Under the pieces are notes generated by a model that ran no database searches, was not told the origin of the DNA, and was given only the letters and a program-made list of their open reading frames with translations. DNA of 21,133 nt, from positions 1 to 21,133 of the forward strand of contig JAGWVC010000069.1 of the NCBI GenBank assembly GCA_018971065.1, read 5' to 3'. Every line of letters starts with the position of its first letter. The first letter of the stretch is position 1. The position numbers and the translations under genes were made by a program. This document shows, piece after piece, positions 13,072 to 21,133 of this stretch. This DNA is from Sphingomonadales bacterium (GTDB lineage Bacteria; Pseudomonadota; Alphaproteobacteria; Sphingomonadales; Sphingomonadaceae).

Positions 13072-13794
13072 ATGGCCACATTTGTCCTGGTTCACGGCGG
13101 CCATCATGGCGGCTGGTGCTATCTGAAGGTCATGCGGCGGCTTCAGGCGCGCGGCCATGTCGTCTACGCGCCGTCGCTGTCGGGCATGGGGGAGCGCAGC
13201 CACCTGATGCACCCCGGCATCGACCTTTCCACGCACATCACCGACATCGCCCGGCTGATTGAGGTGGATGACCTGCATGACGTCATCCTGGTCGGCCACT
13301 CGTATGGCGGCATGGTCATCACCGGCGTTGCCGACCGCGTGCCGGCACTCATCGGCCACCGCGTCTATCTCGATGCCGCCTATCCCCGGAACGGCGAATC
13401 GCTGCTGGAACACGCCAACGCATCGATCGCGCCGCTGCGGGCGACAATGCGCGTGATTGACGGCGTGGAACTGGTCGGCTTTCCCGAGCAGATGCCGCCG
13501 CACTTCTTCGGCATTACCGATCCTGTCGATGCCGCCTTCACGTCCGCCCGGCTGGGGCCGCAGCCCTGGGCCTGCTACACCCAGCCGCTGGCGCTGGCGA
13601 ACGAGGCGGCGATGCGCGCCATTCCCGAAAGCCACCTGATCTGCACGCCCACCATCCCCGGCCGCGACATGGCGCTGCTGCGCGAGCGTTCGGAAGGGCG
13701 TGTGTGGGATGTCGATACCGGGCATGACCTGATGATCACCGAGCCGGACTGGGTGACGGAACGCCTTGAAGCGGTGGCCCAAGTCATGGTTTGA
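13072..13794 (+). CDS. Alpha/beta hydrolase, methylesterase/hydroxynitrile-lyase-like subgroup
   Basis: A 240-residue alpha/beta hydrolase from ATG 13072 (GGCGAGGAA upstream). The oxyanion region FVLVHGGHHGGWCYLKV opens the protein, the nucleophile elbow is VGHSYGGMV (Ser at about residue 81), and the C-terminal VDTGHDLMITEPDWV supplies the catalytic His. The HGG-HG-WCW start is typical of the plant methylesterase and hydroxynitrile-lyase subgroup and of bacterial esterases such as EstC-like enzymes, so an ester or small carbonyl adduct is the likely substrate. A longer frame starting at 12988 would cover the operator and is rejected. It is the first gene of the five-gene operon. Confidence 0.9.
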   Translation: MATFVLVHGGHHGGWCYLKVMRRLQARGHVVYAPSLSGMGERSHLMHPGIDLSTHITDIARLIEVDDLHDVILVGHSYGGMVITGVADRVPALIGHRVYLDAAYPRNGESLLEHANASIAPLRATMRVIDGVELVGFPEQMPPHFFGITDPVDAAFTSARLGPQPWACYTQPLALANEAAMRAIPESHLICTPTIPGRDMALLRERSEGRVWDVDTGHDLMITEPDWVTERLEAVAQVMV

Positions 13795-13811
13795 TGCGGC
13801 ACGCCGAAAAT

Positions 13812-13837
13812 GGCCCGACATGAGGGCCCGACATGAG
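13812..13837 (+). repeat. 13-bp tandem duplication before the DLH-like gene
   Basis: GGCCCGACATGAG occurs twice head to tail (13812-13824, 13825-13837), each followed by GG. The second copy supplies the ribosome binding site (GAGGGA, 13835-13840) for the start at 13847. Confidence 0.8.
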
Positions 13838-13846
13838 GGAATGAGG

Positions 13847-14560
13847 ATGCCCACCAGCCGTACGCTCGAATTCGATCATCTTGGCGCGCGCCTTGTCGGC
13901 GATGTCGTTGTGCCCGACGGCGCCGGGCCGTTTCCGGTGGTGCTGGTGATGTCGAACGCGCTGGGCCTGTCGAAACAGGCGCGGCATTCGGCCCGGCTGC
14001 TGGCCGAACAGGGCTGGCTGGCCGTTGCCACCGACATGTACGGCGATGCGTTCGAGGATCATACCGGGACGAAATCGGGCCAGTTCTATGCCGAACTGAT
14101 GGGCGACCGGCCCCGGCTGCGCGCCCGCGCCAACGCCTGGCGCGATGCCGCCGCCGCGCTGCCCGAGGCCGATCCGGCGCGCGTCGCCGCCATCGGCTAC
14201 TGTTTCGGCGGCGCCTGCGTGCTGGAACTGGCGCGCAGCGGCGCCGACCTGCGCGCGGTGGTCTCGTACCACGGCATCCTCGAAACCCCGCTGCCGGCGG
14301 AAAAGGGCGCGATTCGCGGCGAAGTGGCGGTCTATGCCGGCGCGCGCGACCCTTATGCCCCGCCCGCGCAGACCGAGGCGTTCGTCGCGGAAATGCAGGC
14401 CGCCGCCGCGCGCCACACCGTCACCGTGTTCGCCGATGCCGCGCACAGCTTCACCGATCCGTCGCACACCGGCGACATGCCCGGCATCGAATACAACGAA
14501 CTGGCGCACAAGGTCTCATGGGCAGGCACGCTGGCGCTGCTGGAGCTGGTCTTCGCATGA
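13847..14560 (+). CDS. Dienelactone-hydrolase-family protein
   Basis: A 237-residue member of the dienelactone hydrolase family. The expected triad is C119 (AAIGYCFGGACV), D168 (YAGARDPYAP) and H200 (FADAAHSFTDP), so the nucleophile is cysteine as in true dienelactone hydrolase. The full N-terminal substrate domain and SNALGLSKQARHSARLLAEQGWLAV region are present. I start at ATG 13847 (MPTSRTLEFD) because GAGGGA ends 6 bases before it; ATG 13841 would have no spacing. The hydrolase gene ends 52 bases upstream, and the next gene overlaps by 4 bases (ATGA). It would open a lactone or cleave an ester made in the pathway. Confidence 0.9.
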   Translation: MPTSRTLEFDHLGARLVGDVVVPDGAGPFPVVLVMSNALGLSKQARHSARLLAEQGWLAVATDMYGDAFEDHTGTKSGQFYAELMGDRPRLRARANAWRDAAAALPEADPARVAAIGYCFGGACVLELARSGADLRAVVSYHGILETPLPAEKGAIRGEVAVYAGARDPYAPPAQTEAFVAEMQAAAARHTVTVFADAAHSFTDPSHTGDMPGIEYNELAHKVSWAGTLALLELVFA

Positions 14561-15621
14561 ACGCGATGCCGCTGCCGACCGAACTTTCTGGAATCACCCG
14601 CGAATGGCTGGAAGCGGCGTTGCGCCAGCGCGCGCCGGGCGTGGTGCTGCACGGGTTCGAGATCGTCGATGTCAACCACGGCACCTGCACCAAGGTCCGC
14701 CTGCGGCTCGATCTTGCCGGCGCGGCGATTCCCGAACTGGTCATCCTCAAGGGCGGGTTCGAGCCGCACAGCCGCGCGATGCCCTACATGCATCAGGAGG
14801 AAGTCCACGGTTACGCCGACGTCGCGCCGCATTCGCCGCTGCGGATGCCGGCCTGCCATTTCGCCGCATTCGATCCGGCCAGCGGGCAGGGCATCGTCAT
14901 CATGGACGATCTTGTCGCGCGCGGGGTCGAATTCTGCCATGCCCAGCGCCCGCAATCGCCCGAAACCGTGGCCAGGCGCCTGCGAATGCTGGCGCGCCAC
15001 CATGCCATCAGCCATGCGCCCGACGCCGCATCGGGCGATTTCGCAGCCGGTGGCCGGTTTGCCTGGGCCACCGGCTACATGGCCGGCTTCACCCATTTCG
15101 CCACGCTGCTCACCCCGGACGTCTGGCGATCGTACTGCGACAGCGCGCGCGGCGCGGCCTTGTCCAACCGGTTCCATTCGCTGGACTGGATGAAGCACGC
15201 CATTCTGCGGATGCAGCAGTTGGACGCCACGCTGCCGCAGGCGCTGCTTCACGGCGACACGCATCTGGGCAATCTCTACATCGATATCGACGGCGAGCCG
15301 GGGTTTTTCGACACCATTCCCCATCGCGGCAACCCGATGCTGGAGGTGACGTACCACCTGACCTGCGCGCTCGACCCGGCCGACCGTCGCGCGCATGATC
15401 GCGACCTGGTGGCGGCCTATCGCGACGAATGCATTGCCAGTGGCGTGGCCGCGCCATCGCTGGACGAGATGATGCGCCTGTTCGCCTGCTTCCTGCCGGC
15501 GGGCACCTGCGTGTTCCTGCTGAACGCCTCGGAATTCCAGCCCGAGGCGATCAATACCGCCTATACCGCGCGATTCTCGGCAGCGATGCTCGATCATGAT
15601 ACGCTGGCGCGGTTGAGGTAG
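14557..15621 (+). CDS. APH-like phosphotransferase
   Basis: A 354-residue kinase-fold protein from ATG 14557, coupled to the preceding gene by an ATGA overlap. K65 (LVILKGGFEP) is the ATP-anchoring lysine, LLHGDTHLGNLY carries the catalytic D234 and N239 of the Brenner motif HGDxHxxN, and FFDTIPHRGNP has the metal-binding D252. The family includes aminoglycoside kinases, choline kinases and ecdysteroid kinases; bacterial members inside catabolic operons may phosphorylate hydroxyl groups of lipophilic substrates. Resistance is not suggested by context. The 49-base gap to the next gene contains GGAGAGG for that gene. Confidence 0.87.
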   Translation: MNAMPLPTELSGITREWLEAALRQRAPGVVLHGFEIVDVNHGTCTKVRLRLDLAGAAIPELVILKGGFEPHSRAMPYMHQEEVHGYADVAPHSPLRMPACHFAAFDPASGQGIVIMDDLVARGVEFCHAQRPQSPETVARRLRMLARHHAISHAPDAASGDFAAGGRFAWATGYMAGFTHFATLLTPDVWRSYCDSARGAALSNRFHSLDWMKHAILRMQQLDATLPQALLHGDTHLGNLYIDIDGEPGFFDTIPHRGNPMLEVTYHLTCALDPADRRAHDRDLVAAYRDECIASGVAAPSLDEMMRLFACFLPAGTCVFLLNASEFQPEAINTAYTARFSAAMLDHDTLARLR

Positions 15622-15670
15622 GACCCAGCCCGCCCCGCAGCCGATAGAACGACCGGAGAGGATACCCCCC

Positions 15671-17590
15671 ATGCCCACCCCCGTTGGTCTCGACTGGATC
15701 GATCCGCTGTTCAACCAGCCGTTCGTCGATTGCGACGAGCATCGCGATGGCCCGGTCCCGCACCGCTATGTCAGCGGCGGCTTTGCCGGTACGCAGGCGC
15801 GGTTCTCGTTCTATTTCCCGCCGGCGGACGAATACGACGGGCGGTTCTTCCACAACACCTACCCGATGGCGACCACGTCGGACATCGGCCCGTTCCCGAT
15901 CGAGTTCGAGGTGGCGACCGGCGATCTCGGTTTCACCTTCGCCAGCTTCGCCGCCTATGTGCAGACCAACAACGGCGGCGTGTTCCGCGATCCCGCCACC
16001 GATCCCGCCATCCCGGCCTGGCGGGTCAACGCGGCGGCGGCGAAGTATTTCCGGGCATTCTCGCAAGAGGTCTATGGCCCGCACAAGCTCCACGGCTACC
16101 TGTTCGGCGGCTCGGGCGGGGCCTACCAGACGATGGGCGCGGCCGAGGCGACCAGCGGCATCTGGGACGGCTTCGTGCCGTTCGTATCGGGCTGCAACCA
16201 TGCCATCCCGTCGATGTTCACCGCGCGGATGCACGCGCTGCGCACACTGGGCCGGCATGGCCGGTTTCCCGCCCTGTTCGACGCGATCGATGTCGGCGGC
16301 AGCGGCGATCCGCTGGCGGTGCTCGATGGCGAGGAGGAGGCGGCCTATCTGGAAGCGGCGGGCATGGGCTTCCCGGCGGCCGGCTGGTATTGCCATCAGA
16401 CGATGGGCAGCGGCTATTTCGCCAACATCTCGGGCATGATCCCGGCGATGGACCCCACCTATGCCGACGATTTCTGGAGCAAGCCCGGCTATCTCGGCAG
16501 CGATCCGAACGCCGCCATCCGCAAGGACCGCTTCAGCTTCGACACCACGGTGACGGCGGTGGATCGCGGCCCGCCCGCCAGCATTACCCTTGCCGCCGTG
16601 CCGGATCGCGATTTCGCCAATGCCCATCTGGTGCTGGGCAGCGGCGCCAGCCTGCCGATCGCGCGCCACGGCGGCACCACGGTGACGCTGATCGCGCATG
16701 TCGATCCGTCGGCGGTGGCATCGATCCAGCCCGGCGATTCAGTGCGGATCGACAATTCCTGGGCGCTGGCGCTGGAAACCTATCACCGCCACCAGGTGCC
16801 GCCGACCACCGATTATCTGGGCTGGAACCAGTTCCGCGATGATGCCGGCAGGCCGATCTATCCGCAGCGGCCGGTGCAGATCGGCCCGGTCGGCACGATG
16901 AACTCCGCCGGCCACGTGCTGGATGGCCAGCTTCACGGCAAGGCGATCGTGTTGGGCTGCCTGCTCGATATCGACTGTCATCCGTGGCAGTCCGACTGGT
17001 ATCGCGGCATGGTGCGCAAGGCGCTGGGCAAGGACGTGGCCGACGACAACCTGGCCGTCCAGTATGTCGAGCGCGCGCATCACGAGAACCCGCTGACGCC
17101 CTTGGCGCGCCAGCATGCCATCTCGTACTCGGGCGCATTGCAGCAGGCGCTGCACGATCTGGCGGCCTGGGTGGAAAACGACGAGGTGCCGCCGCAGACG
17201 CACTACAGCATCGTCGGCGCGCAGGTCGTGCTGCCCGCCACCGCCAACGCGCGCGGCGGGTCGCAGCCGGTGATCACGCTGGCCGCCAACGGCGGCGCGC
17301 GCGCCGAGGTGCGCGTGGGTGAGCCGGTGACGTTCACCGCCGCGATCGAGGTGCCGATGACCACCGGCGATGTCGTCGCCGCCGAGTGGGATTTCGACCA
17401 GACCGGCGAATTCGCGATCGGCGCCGATTTCACCACCGCGCATCATGTCGAACTGACCGCCAGCTATAGCTGGTCCGCGCCGGGCACCTATTTCGTCGCG
17501 CTGCGCGCCCATTCGCACCGCGAAGGCGATGTCGAATCGCCGTATTGCCGCATCGCCAACCTCGCGCGGGTGCGGGTGGTGGTGAAATGA
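15671..17590 (+). CDS. 639-residue protein of unknown function: serine-hydrolase-like region plus C-terminal PKD-like domain
   Basis: I do not recognise a named family. ATG 15671 has GGAGAGG 9 bases upstream. No signal peptide is visible at the N-terminus (MPTPVGLDWIDPLF). Residues about 40-200 contain LHGYLFGGSGGAYQTMGAAE, where S148 in GGSGG looks like an alpha/beta-hydrolase nucleophile elbow. Residues 425-450 (IVLGCLLDIDCHPWQSDWYRG) may hold the catalytic Asp/His: D434 or D436, and H437. Between them lies a beta-rich insertion (about 285-365). Residues 532-639 (VRVGEPVTFTAAIEV ... WDFDQTGEF ... YSWSAPGTYFVALRAHS) resemble a PKD/immunoglobulin-like domain, normally extracellular. The gene overlaps the SDR start (ATGA), so the two are made together. 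Possibly an unusual esterase or tannase-like enzyme; low certainty. Confidence 0.7.
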   Translation: MPTPVGLDWIDPLFNQPFVDCDEHRDGPVPHRYVSGGFAGTQARFSFYFPPADEYDGRFFHNTYPMATTSDIGPFPIEFEVATGDLGFTFASFAAYVQTNNGGVFRDPATDPAIPAWRVNAAAAKYFRAFSQEVYGPHKLHGYLFGGSGGAYQTMGAAEATSGIWDGFVPFVSGCNHAIPSMFTARMHALRTLGRHGRFPALFDAIDVGGSGDPLAVLDGEEEAAYLEAAGMGFPAAGWYCHQTMGSGYFANISGMIPAMDPTYADDFWSKPGYLGSDPNAAIRKDRFSFDTTVTAVDRGPPASITLAAVPDRDFANAHLVLGSGASLPIARHGGTTVTLIAHVDPSAVASIQPGDSVRIDNSWALALETYHRHQVPPTTDYLGWNQFRDDAGRPIYPQRPVQIGPVGTMNSAGHVLDGQLHGKAIVLGCLLDIDCHPWQSDWYRGMVRKALGKDVADDNLAVQYVERAHHENPLTPLARQHAISYSGALQQALHDLAAWVENDEVPPQTHYSIVGAQVVLPATANARGGSQPVITLAANGGARAEVRVGEPVTFTAAIEVPMTTGDVVAAEWDFDQTGEFAIGADFTTAHHVELTASYSWSAPGTYFVALRAHSHREGDVESPYCRIANLARVRVVVK

Positions 17591-18369
17591 ACGCCACGCC
17601 GACCGGACGGCTCGACGGGCGCACCGCGTTCATCACCGGCTCGTCGCGCGGTATCGGTGCGGCGATTGCCCGCCGTCTTGCCGCAGACGGGGCGAACGTC
17701 GTGCTTCACGCCCGCAACCAGCGCGACAAGGCCGAGGCGGTGGCCGCGCGGATTCGCGACGCGGGCGGTACCGTCAACATCGTCATGGGCGATCTGGCCG
17801 CAGGCGACATGGCGACCACGCTGGTGCGCGAGGCCCATGCCGTTCACGGCGCGCTGGACATTCTGGTGCTGAACGCCGGGGGCGGCTCGTCGGGGCCGAT
17901 CGAGACGCTGGCGGTGGAGACCATCGATGCGGTCATCGCGCTGAACCTGCGCGCCACCATGCTGGCCACCGCCGAATTCGCCCGGCTGACTGCCAGCGCG
18001 CATGGCCGCGTCGTGTTCATCTCGTCCGGAATGGCCACGCACCCGGCCCCCGGCGTCTCGGCCGGCGCCGCCGCCAAGGCCGGGGCCGAGGCGTTCATCC
18101 GCTCCGCCGCGCAGGAACTGGGGCCGCGCGGGATCACCTGCAACTCGGTCGCCCCCGGCTGCACCCGCACCGAGATGATCGCCGGGCAGAGCTGGCCCGA
18201 TGCGGTGCCGCCGTGGACCGCGCTGCGCCGCCTGGGCGAGCCGGAGGACATTGCCGATATCGTCGCGTTCCTCGCCTCGGACGACGGCCGCTGGGTGACG
18301 GGCGTGACGCTTCCGGCGAACGGCGGCCTGATCACCACCGCCGCCAACATCCTGGCGCGGGCGAAATAG
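17587..18369 (+). CDS. SDR-family protein lacking the catalytic tyrosine
   Basis: A 260-residue classical short-chain dehydrogenase/reductase fold from ATG 17587, overlapping the preceding stop by four bases. The cofactor site is intact: TGSSRGIG (17-24), LNAGGG (95-100) and N120. Catalytic S147 (FISSGMA) and K164 are present, but the position of the invariant Tyr (YxxxK) is glycine: SAGAAAKAG, G160. The codon there is GGC, two changes or more from TAC/TAT. The protein is otherwise normal (PGCTRTEM, GEPEDIADIVAFLASDDGRWVTG). It may have lost oxidoreductase activity, use another acid/base, or act as an NAD(P)-binding partner of the 639-residue protein. It is the last gene of the operon and ends 16 bases from convergent pyk. 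Confidence 0.9.
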   Translation: MNATPTGRLDGRTAFITGSSRGIGAAIARRLAADGANVVLHARNQRDKAEAVAARIRDAGGTVNIVMGDLAAGDMATTLVREAHAVHGALDILVLNAGGGSSGPIETLAVETIDAVIALNLRATMLATAEFARLTASAHGRVVFISSGMATHPAPGVSAGAAAKAGAEAFIRSAAQELGPRGITCNSVAPGCTRTEMIAGQSWPDAVPPWTALRRLGEPEDIADIVAFLASDDGRWVTGVTLPANGGLITTAANILARAK

Positions 18370-18373
18370 CGCG

Positions 18374-18389
18374 CTGAGGCGCCGCTCAG
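18374..18389. terminator. Short dyad between convergent SDR and pyk genes
   Basis: CTGAG (18374-18378) and CTCAG (18385-18389) around GGCGCCG overlap the pyk stop codon. It is short and has no T-run, so its role as a shared terminator is tentative. Confidence 0.3.
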
Positions 18390-19855
18390 TCGTCCTTGTG
18401 GCGGTCCAGTTCGGTGCCGGCCAGGGTGACGACATGCAGCAGGTTGGTCGATCCCGGGGTGCCGAACGGCACGCCCGCCAGCGTCACCAGCCGCGAACCG
18501 GCCACGCCGAAACCGTGGCGCAGCGCCATGCGCTTGCCCTTGGCGATCATCTCCTCGAAACTGCCGATGTCGCGCGTGTGGACGGCATAGACACCCCACA
18601 GCAGCGCCAGTCGCCGCGCGGTGCGGGGGCTGGGGGTCAGCACCAGGATCGGCGCCGACGGCCGTTCCCGCGCCACGCGGCGGGCGGTGGAGCCGGAACC
18701 GGTGAAGGTGATGATGCCGGTGATCGGCAGCGTCTCGGTAATCCGCGCGCAGGACAGCGCCAGCGCATCGGCGGTGGTGGCATCGGGGCGCACTTCGGCG
18801 AGCTGCACGCGGCGCAGATAGGCCGGATCGGCCTCCACCTGCGCGGCGATGCGGTGCATGATCGTCACCGCCTCGACCGGCCAGGCGCCGCTGGCGGTCT
18901 CGGCCGAGAGCATCACCGCGTCGGCGCCGTCATAGACCGCATTGGCCACGTCGGAGACCTCGGCGCGGGTGGGTGCCGGGCTTTCGATCATCGATTCGAG
19001 CATCTGCGTGGCCACCACCACCGGCTTGCCGCTGCGGCGGGTGGCTTCGACAATGCGCTTCTGCAGCGGCGGCACTTCCTCGGGGTTCAGCTCCACGCCA
19101 AGGTCGCCGCGTGCCACCATGATGCCGTCGGCCAGCTCGATGATCTCTTCCAGCCGGTCGATCGCGGCGGGCTTCTCGATCTTGGCCATAAGCGCGGTGC
19201 CGCTGGCGCTGCCGATCAGCCGCCGCGCCTCGGCCACGTCCTCGGGGCGCTGCACGAACGACAGCGCGATCCAGTCTGCGTGGTGTTCCACGGCAAAGGC
19301 CAGGTCGCGCCGGTCCTTCTCGGTCAGCGCGGGCACCGGGATCACCGCATCGGGCACGTTCACGCCCTTGCGGTCGGAAATCACCCCGCCGACTTCGGCC
19401 GAGCACAGGATGCGGTCTTCCTCTGCGGTGATGACGCGCAGGCGCAGCTTGCCGTCGTCGATCAGCAGGCGCTGGTTCTTGTGCAGGATGCCGAACAGTT
19501 CGGCGTGCGGCAGGCAGACGCGGGTGTCGTCGCCGGGCATTGGATCACGGTCCAGCGTGAAATGGCTGCCGTGGCGGATCACGGCGCGCCCGCCGGCGAA
19601 CGTGCCGACTCGCAGCTTCGGCCCCTGCAGGTCGCACAGGATGGCGATCGGCCGGCCGAACGCCTTCTCCGCCGCGCGTACGTTAGCGATGGTTTCGGCA
19701 TGGGTGGCATGGTCGCCGTGGCTCATGTTGACGCGGAAGGCGTCCGCCCCGGCCTCCAGCAGCGCGGCGATCATTTCGGGCGAGCGGCTGGCCGGGCCCA
19801 GCGTGGCCAGGATCTTGATCTTGCGGCCGCGCAGCTTGGCCTCGCTTTTCGCCAT
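18386..19855 (-). CDS. pyk: Pyruvate kinase
   Basis: A 489-residue pyruvate kinase, close to the usual 470-480, catalysing phosphoenolpyruvate + ADP to pyruvate + ATP in the cytoplasm. The N-terminal KILATLGPASRSPEM and FRVNMSHGDH (R41, N43, S45) bind substrate, CDLQGPKLRVG precedes the B domain, MAKIEKPAAIDRLEEI carries K225 and metal-ligand E227, MVARGDLGVE has D251, and VVATQMLESM has T283. The C-terminal allosteric domain (about 345-489) is complete. ATG 19855 has AAGGA about 10 bases upstream. The gene stands alone, convergent with the SDR operon and divergent from the DUF1244 gene. Confidence 0.97.
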   Translation of the reverse strand: MAKSEAKLRGRKIKILATLGPASRSPEMIAALLEAGADAFRVNMSHGDHATHAETIANVRAAEKAFGRPIAILCDLQGPKLRVGTFAGGRAVIRHGSHFTLDRDPMPGDDTRVCLPHAELFGILHKNQRLLIDDGKLRLRVITAEEDRILCSAEVGGVISDRKGVNVPDAVIPVPALTEKDRRDLAFAVEHHADWIALSFVQRPEDVAEARRLIGSASGTALMAKIEKPAAIDRLEEIIELADGIMVARGDLGVELNPEEVPPLQKRIVEATRRSGKPVVVATQMLESMIESPAPTRAEVSDVANAVYDGADAVMLSAETASGAWPVEAVTIMHRIAAQVEADPAYLRRVQLAEVRPDATTADALALSCARITETLPITGIITFTGSGSTARRVARERPSAPILVLTPSPRTARRLALLWGVYAVHTRDIGSFEEMIAKGKRMALRHGFGVAGSRLVTLAGVPFGTPGSTNLLHVVTLAGTELDRHKDD

Positions 19856-19967
19856 GGCGGATGCGTCCTTCTTTGATTTGCCCCGGCCGGATAGGGGTTT
19901 GAGATGACCATTTCGCTATGGCAAAGGCCAGTGGAATAACCAAGTCCAAGAACCGAGGGAGACCACC

Positions 19968-20285
19968 ATGAATATGAATGCAACCGACCCGCTGGATGAA
20001 CTGGACGATGCCGTGGCCGCCGCCGCCTTCCGCCGGCTGGTGCGCCATTTGCGCCATCGCCACGATGCGCAGAACATCGAACTGATGGGCCTGTCGGGCT
20101 TCTGCCGCAATTGCCTGGCCGACTGGATCGTCGACGCTGGAGCCCCGTTCGACAAGGCCGGCGCACGCGAGGTGATCCACGGGATGCCGTTTGCCGAGTG
20201 GAAGGCGAAATACCAGACCGAGGCAACGCCCGAACAGCTTGCCCGCATGGACGCCAGCCTGAAGAAGAACGGCGGCGCGCACTGA
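19968..20285 (+). CDS. DUF1244-family protein
   Basis: A 105-residue soluble protein of the conserved alphaproteobacterial DUF1244 family. Visible signatures are AAFRRLVRHLRHRHDAQNIELMGLSGFCRNCLADW and REVIHGMPFAEWKAKYQ, cited here by their cores FCRNCLADW (two cysteines) and GMPFAEWKAKYQ. The function is unknown; the CRNC pair could bind a metal. GAGGGAGA precedes ATG 19968 by about 5 bases. An alternative ATG is two codons later. The 112-base gap to divergent pyk (19856-19967) must hold both promoters, but no clear boxes stand out. hemB follows after 48 bases on the same strand. Confidence 0.88.
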   Translation: MNMNATDPLDELDDAVAAAAFRRLVRHLRHRHDAQNIELMGLSGFCRNCLADWIVDAGAPFDKAGAREVIHGMPFAEWKAKYQTEATPEQLARMDASLKKNGGAH

Positions 20286-20324
20286 AGGATTTCGAGGATT
20301 TCGCCCGCGCCCGCAGTCCGCTAA

Positions 20325-21133
<809 letters not shown>

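Noticed and set aside
14557..15621. Aminoglycoside resistance gene
   Set aside because: The fold and HGDxHxxN motif are shared by many kinases; the operon setting with hydrolases and an SDR points to catabolism, and no resistance genes or integron features are nearby.
14353..15714. 453-codon open frame antisense to the DLH-like and APH-like genes
   Set aside because: Both plus-strand genes have intact catalytic motifs and coupled starts; the antisense frame is a by-product of codon bias.
18398..19876. 492-codon open frame on the plus strand, spanning pyk
   Set aside because: It lies antisense to a full, motif-complete pyruvate kinase. High GC content at third positions leaves the opposite strand open, and its residues (runs of Arg, Gly, Ala, His) show no domain.

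Overview
The window reads as chromosomal DNA of a high-GC alphaproteobacterium, most likely a sphingomonad (Novosphingobium/Sphingomonas/Sphingobium type). I infer this from the proteins and gene order, not from a search: a fused ThiS-ThiG, COX15-type heme A synthase next to rplM-rpsI, a long-tailed S9, a DUF1244 gene before a metal-variant HemB, and two sphingomonad-style insertion sequences. There are no rRNA or tRNA genes and no CRISPR array.

Layout. 1-1229 is a mobile and repeat patch: the start of an outward-running IS5-like transposase (1-40, minus), then a complete 1,002-bp IS481-family element (120-1121) with perfect 23-bp terminal inverted repeats and a 6-bp CCTAGA target duplication, then two palindromic repeats of the rhizobial RIME type that reach into the stop codon of the next gene. 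1226-2708 (minus) holds a MerC-like membrane protein and thiSG. 2866-5885 (plus) is housekeeping: ctaA, an exported protein of unknown function, rplM and rpsI, closed by a clear rho-independent terminator. 5947-8314 (minus) is a tight three-gene unit: TIM-barrel isomerase, Rieske oxygenase alpha subunit, and a 113-residue unknown protein. 8595-10257 (plus) is a PadR regulator - HAAS/DUF1700 membrane protein - GIN-domain surface protein operon with repeated promoter motifs. 10302-11864 (minus) is a unit of two tandem VOC proteins and fdhD. 11990-12989 holds a SnoaL-like gene and a TetR gene that overlap tail to tail.

13072-18369 (plus) is the most interesting part: alpha/beta hydrolase, dienelactone-hydrolase-like protein, APH-like phosphotransferase, a 639-residue protein with a serine-hydrolase-like motif and a C-terminal PKD-like domain, and an SDR that lacks the catalytic tyrosine. 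It looks like one operon divergent from tetR, with a strong 20-bp palindrome at the promoter. I infer a catabolic or detoxification pathway for an ester or lactone substrate that cannot be named from sequence. Its unusual members (the 639-residue protein and the tyrosine-less SDR, translationally coupled) are the best candidates for undescribed biochemistry. The window closes with housekeeping genes: pyk (minus), a DUF1244 gene and the first 80% or so of hemB (plus).

How the genes work together: the 13-18 kb operon, the isomerase-Rieske unit, the VOC proteins and the SnoaL-like gene all look like small-molecule catabolism. No ferredoxin, reductase or transporter is present, so redox partners and uptake must be encoded elsewhere.
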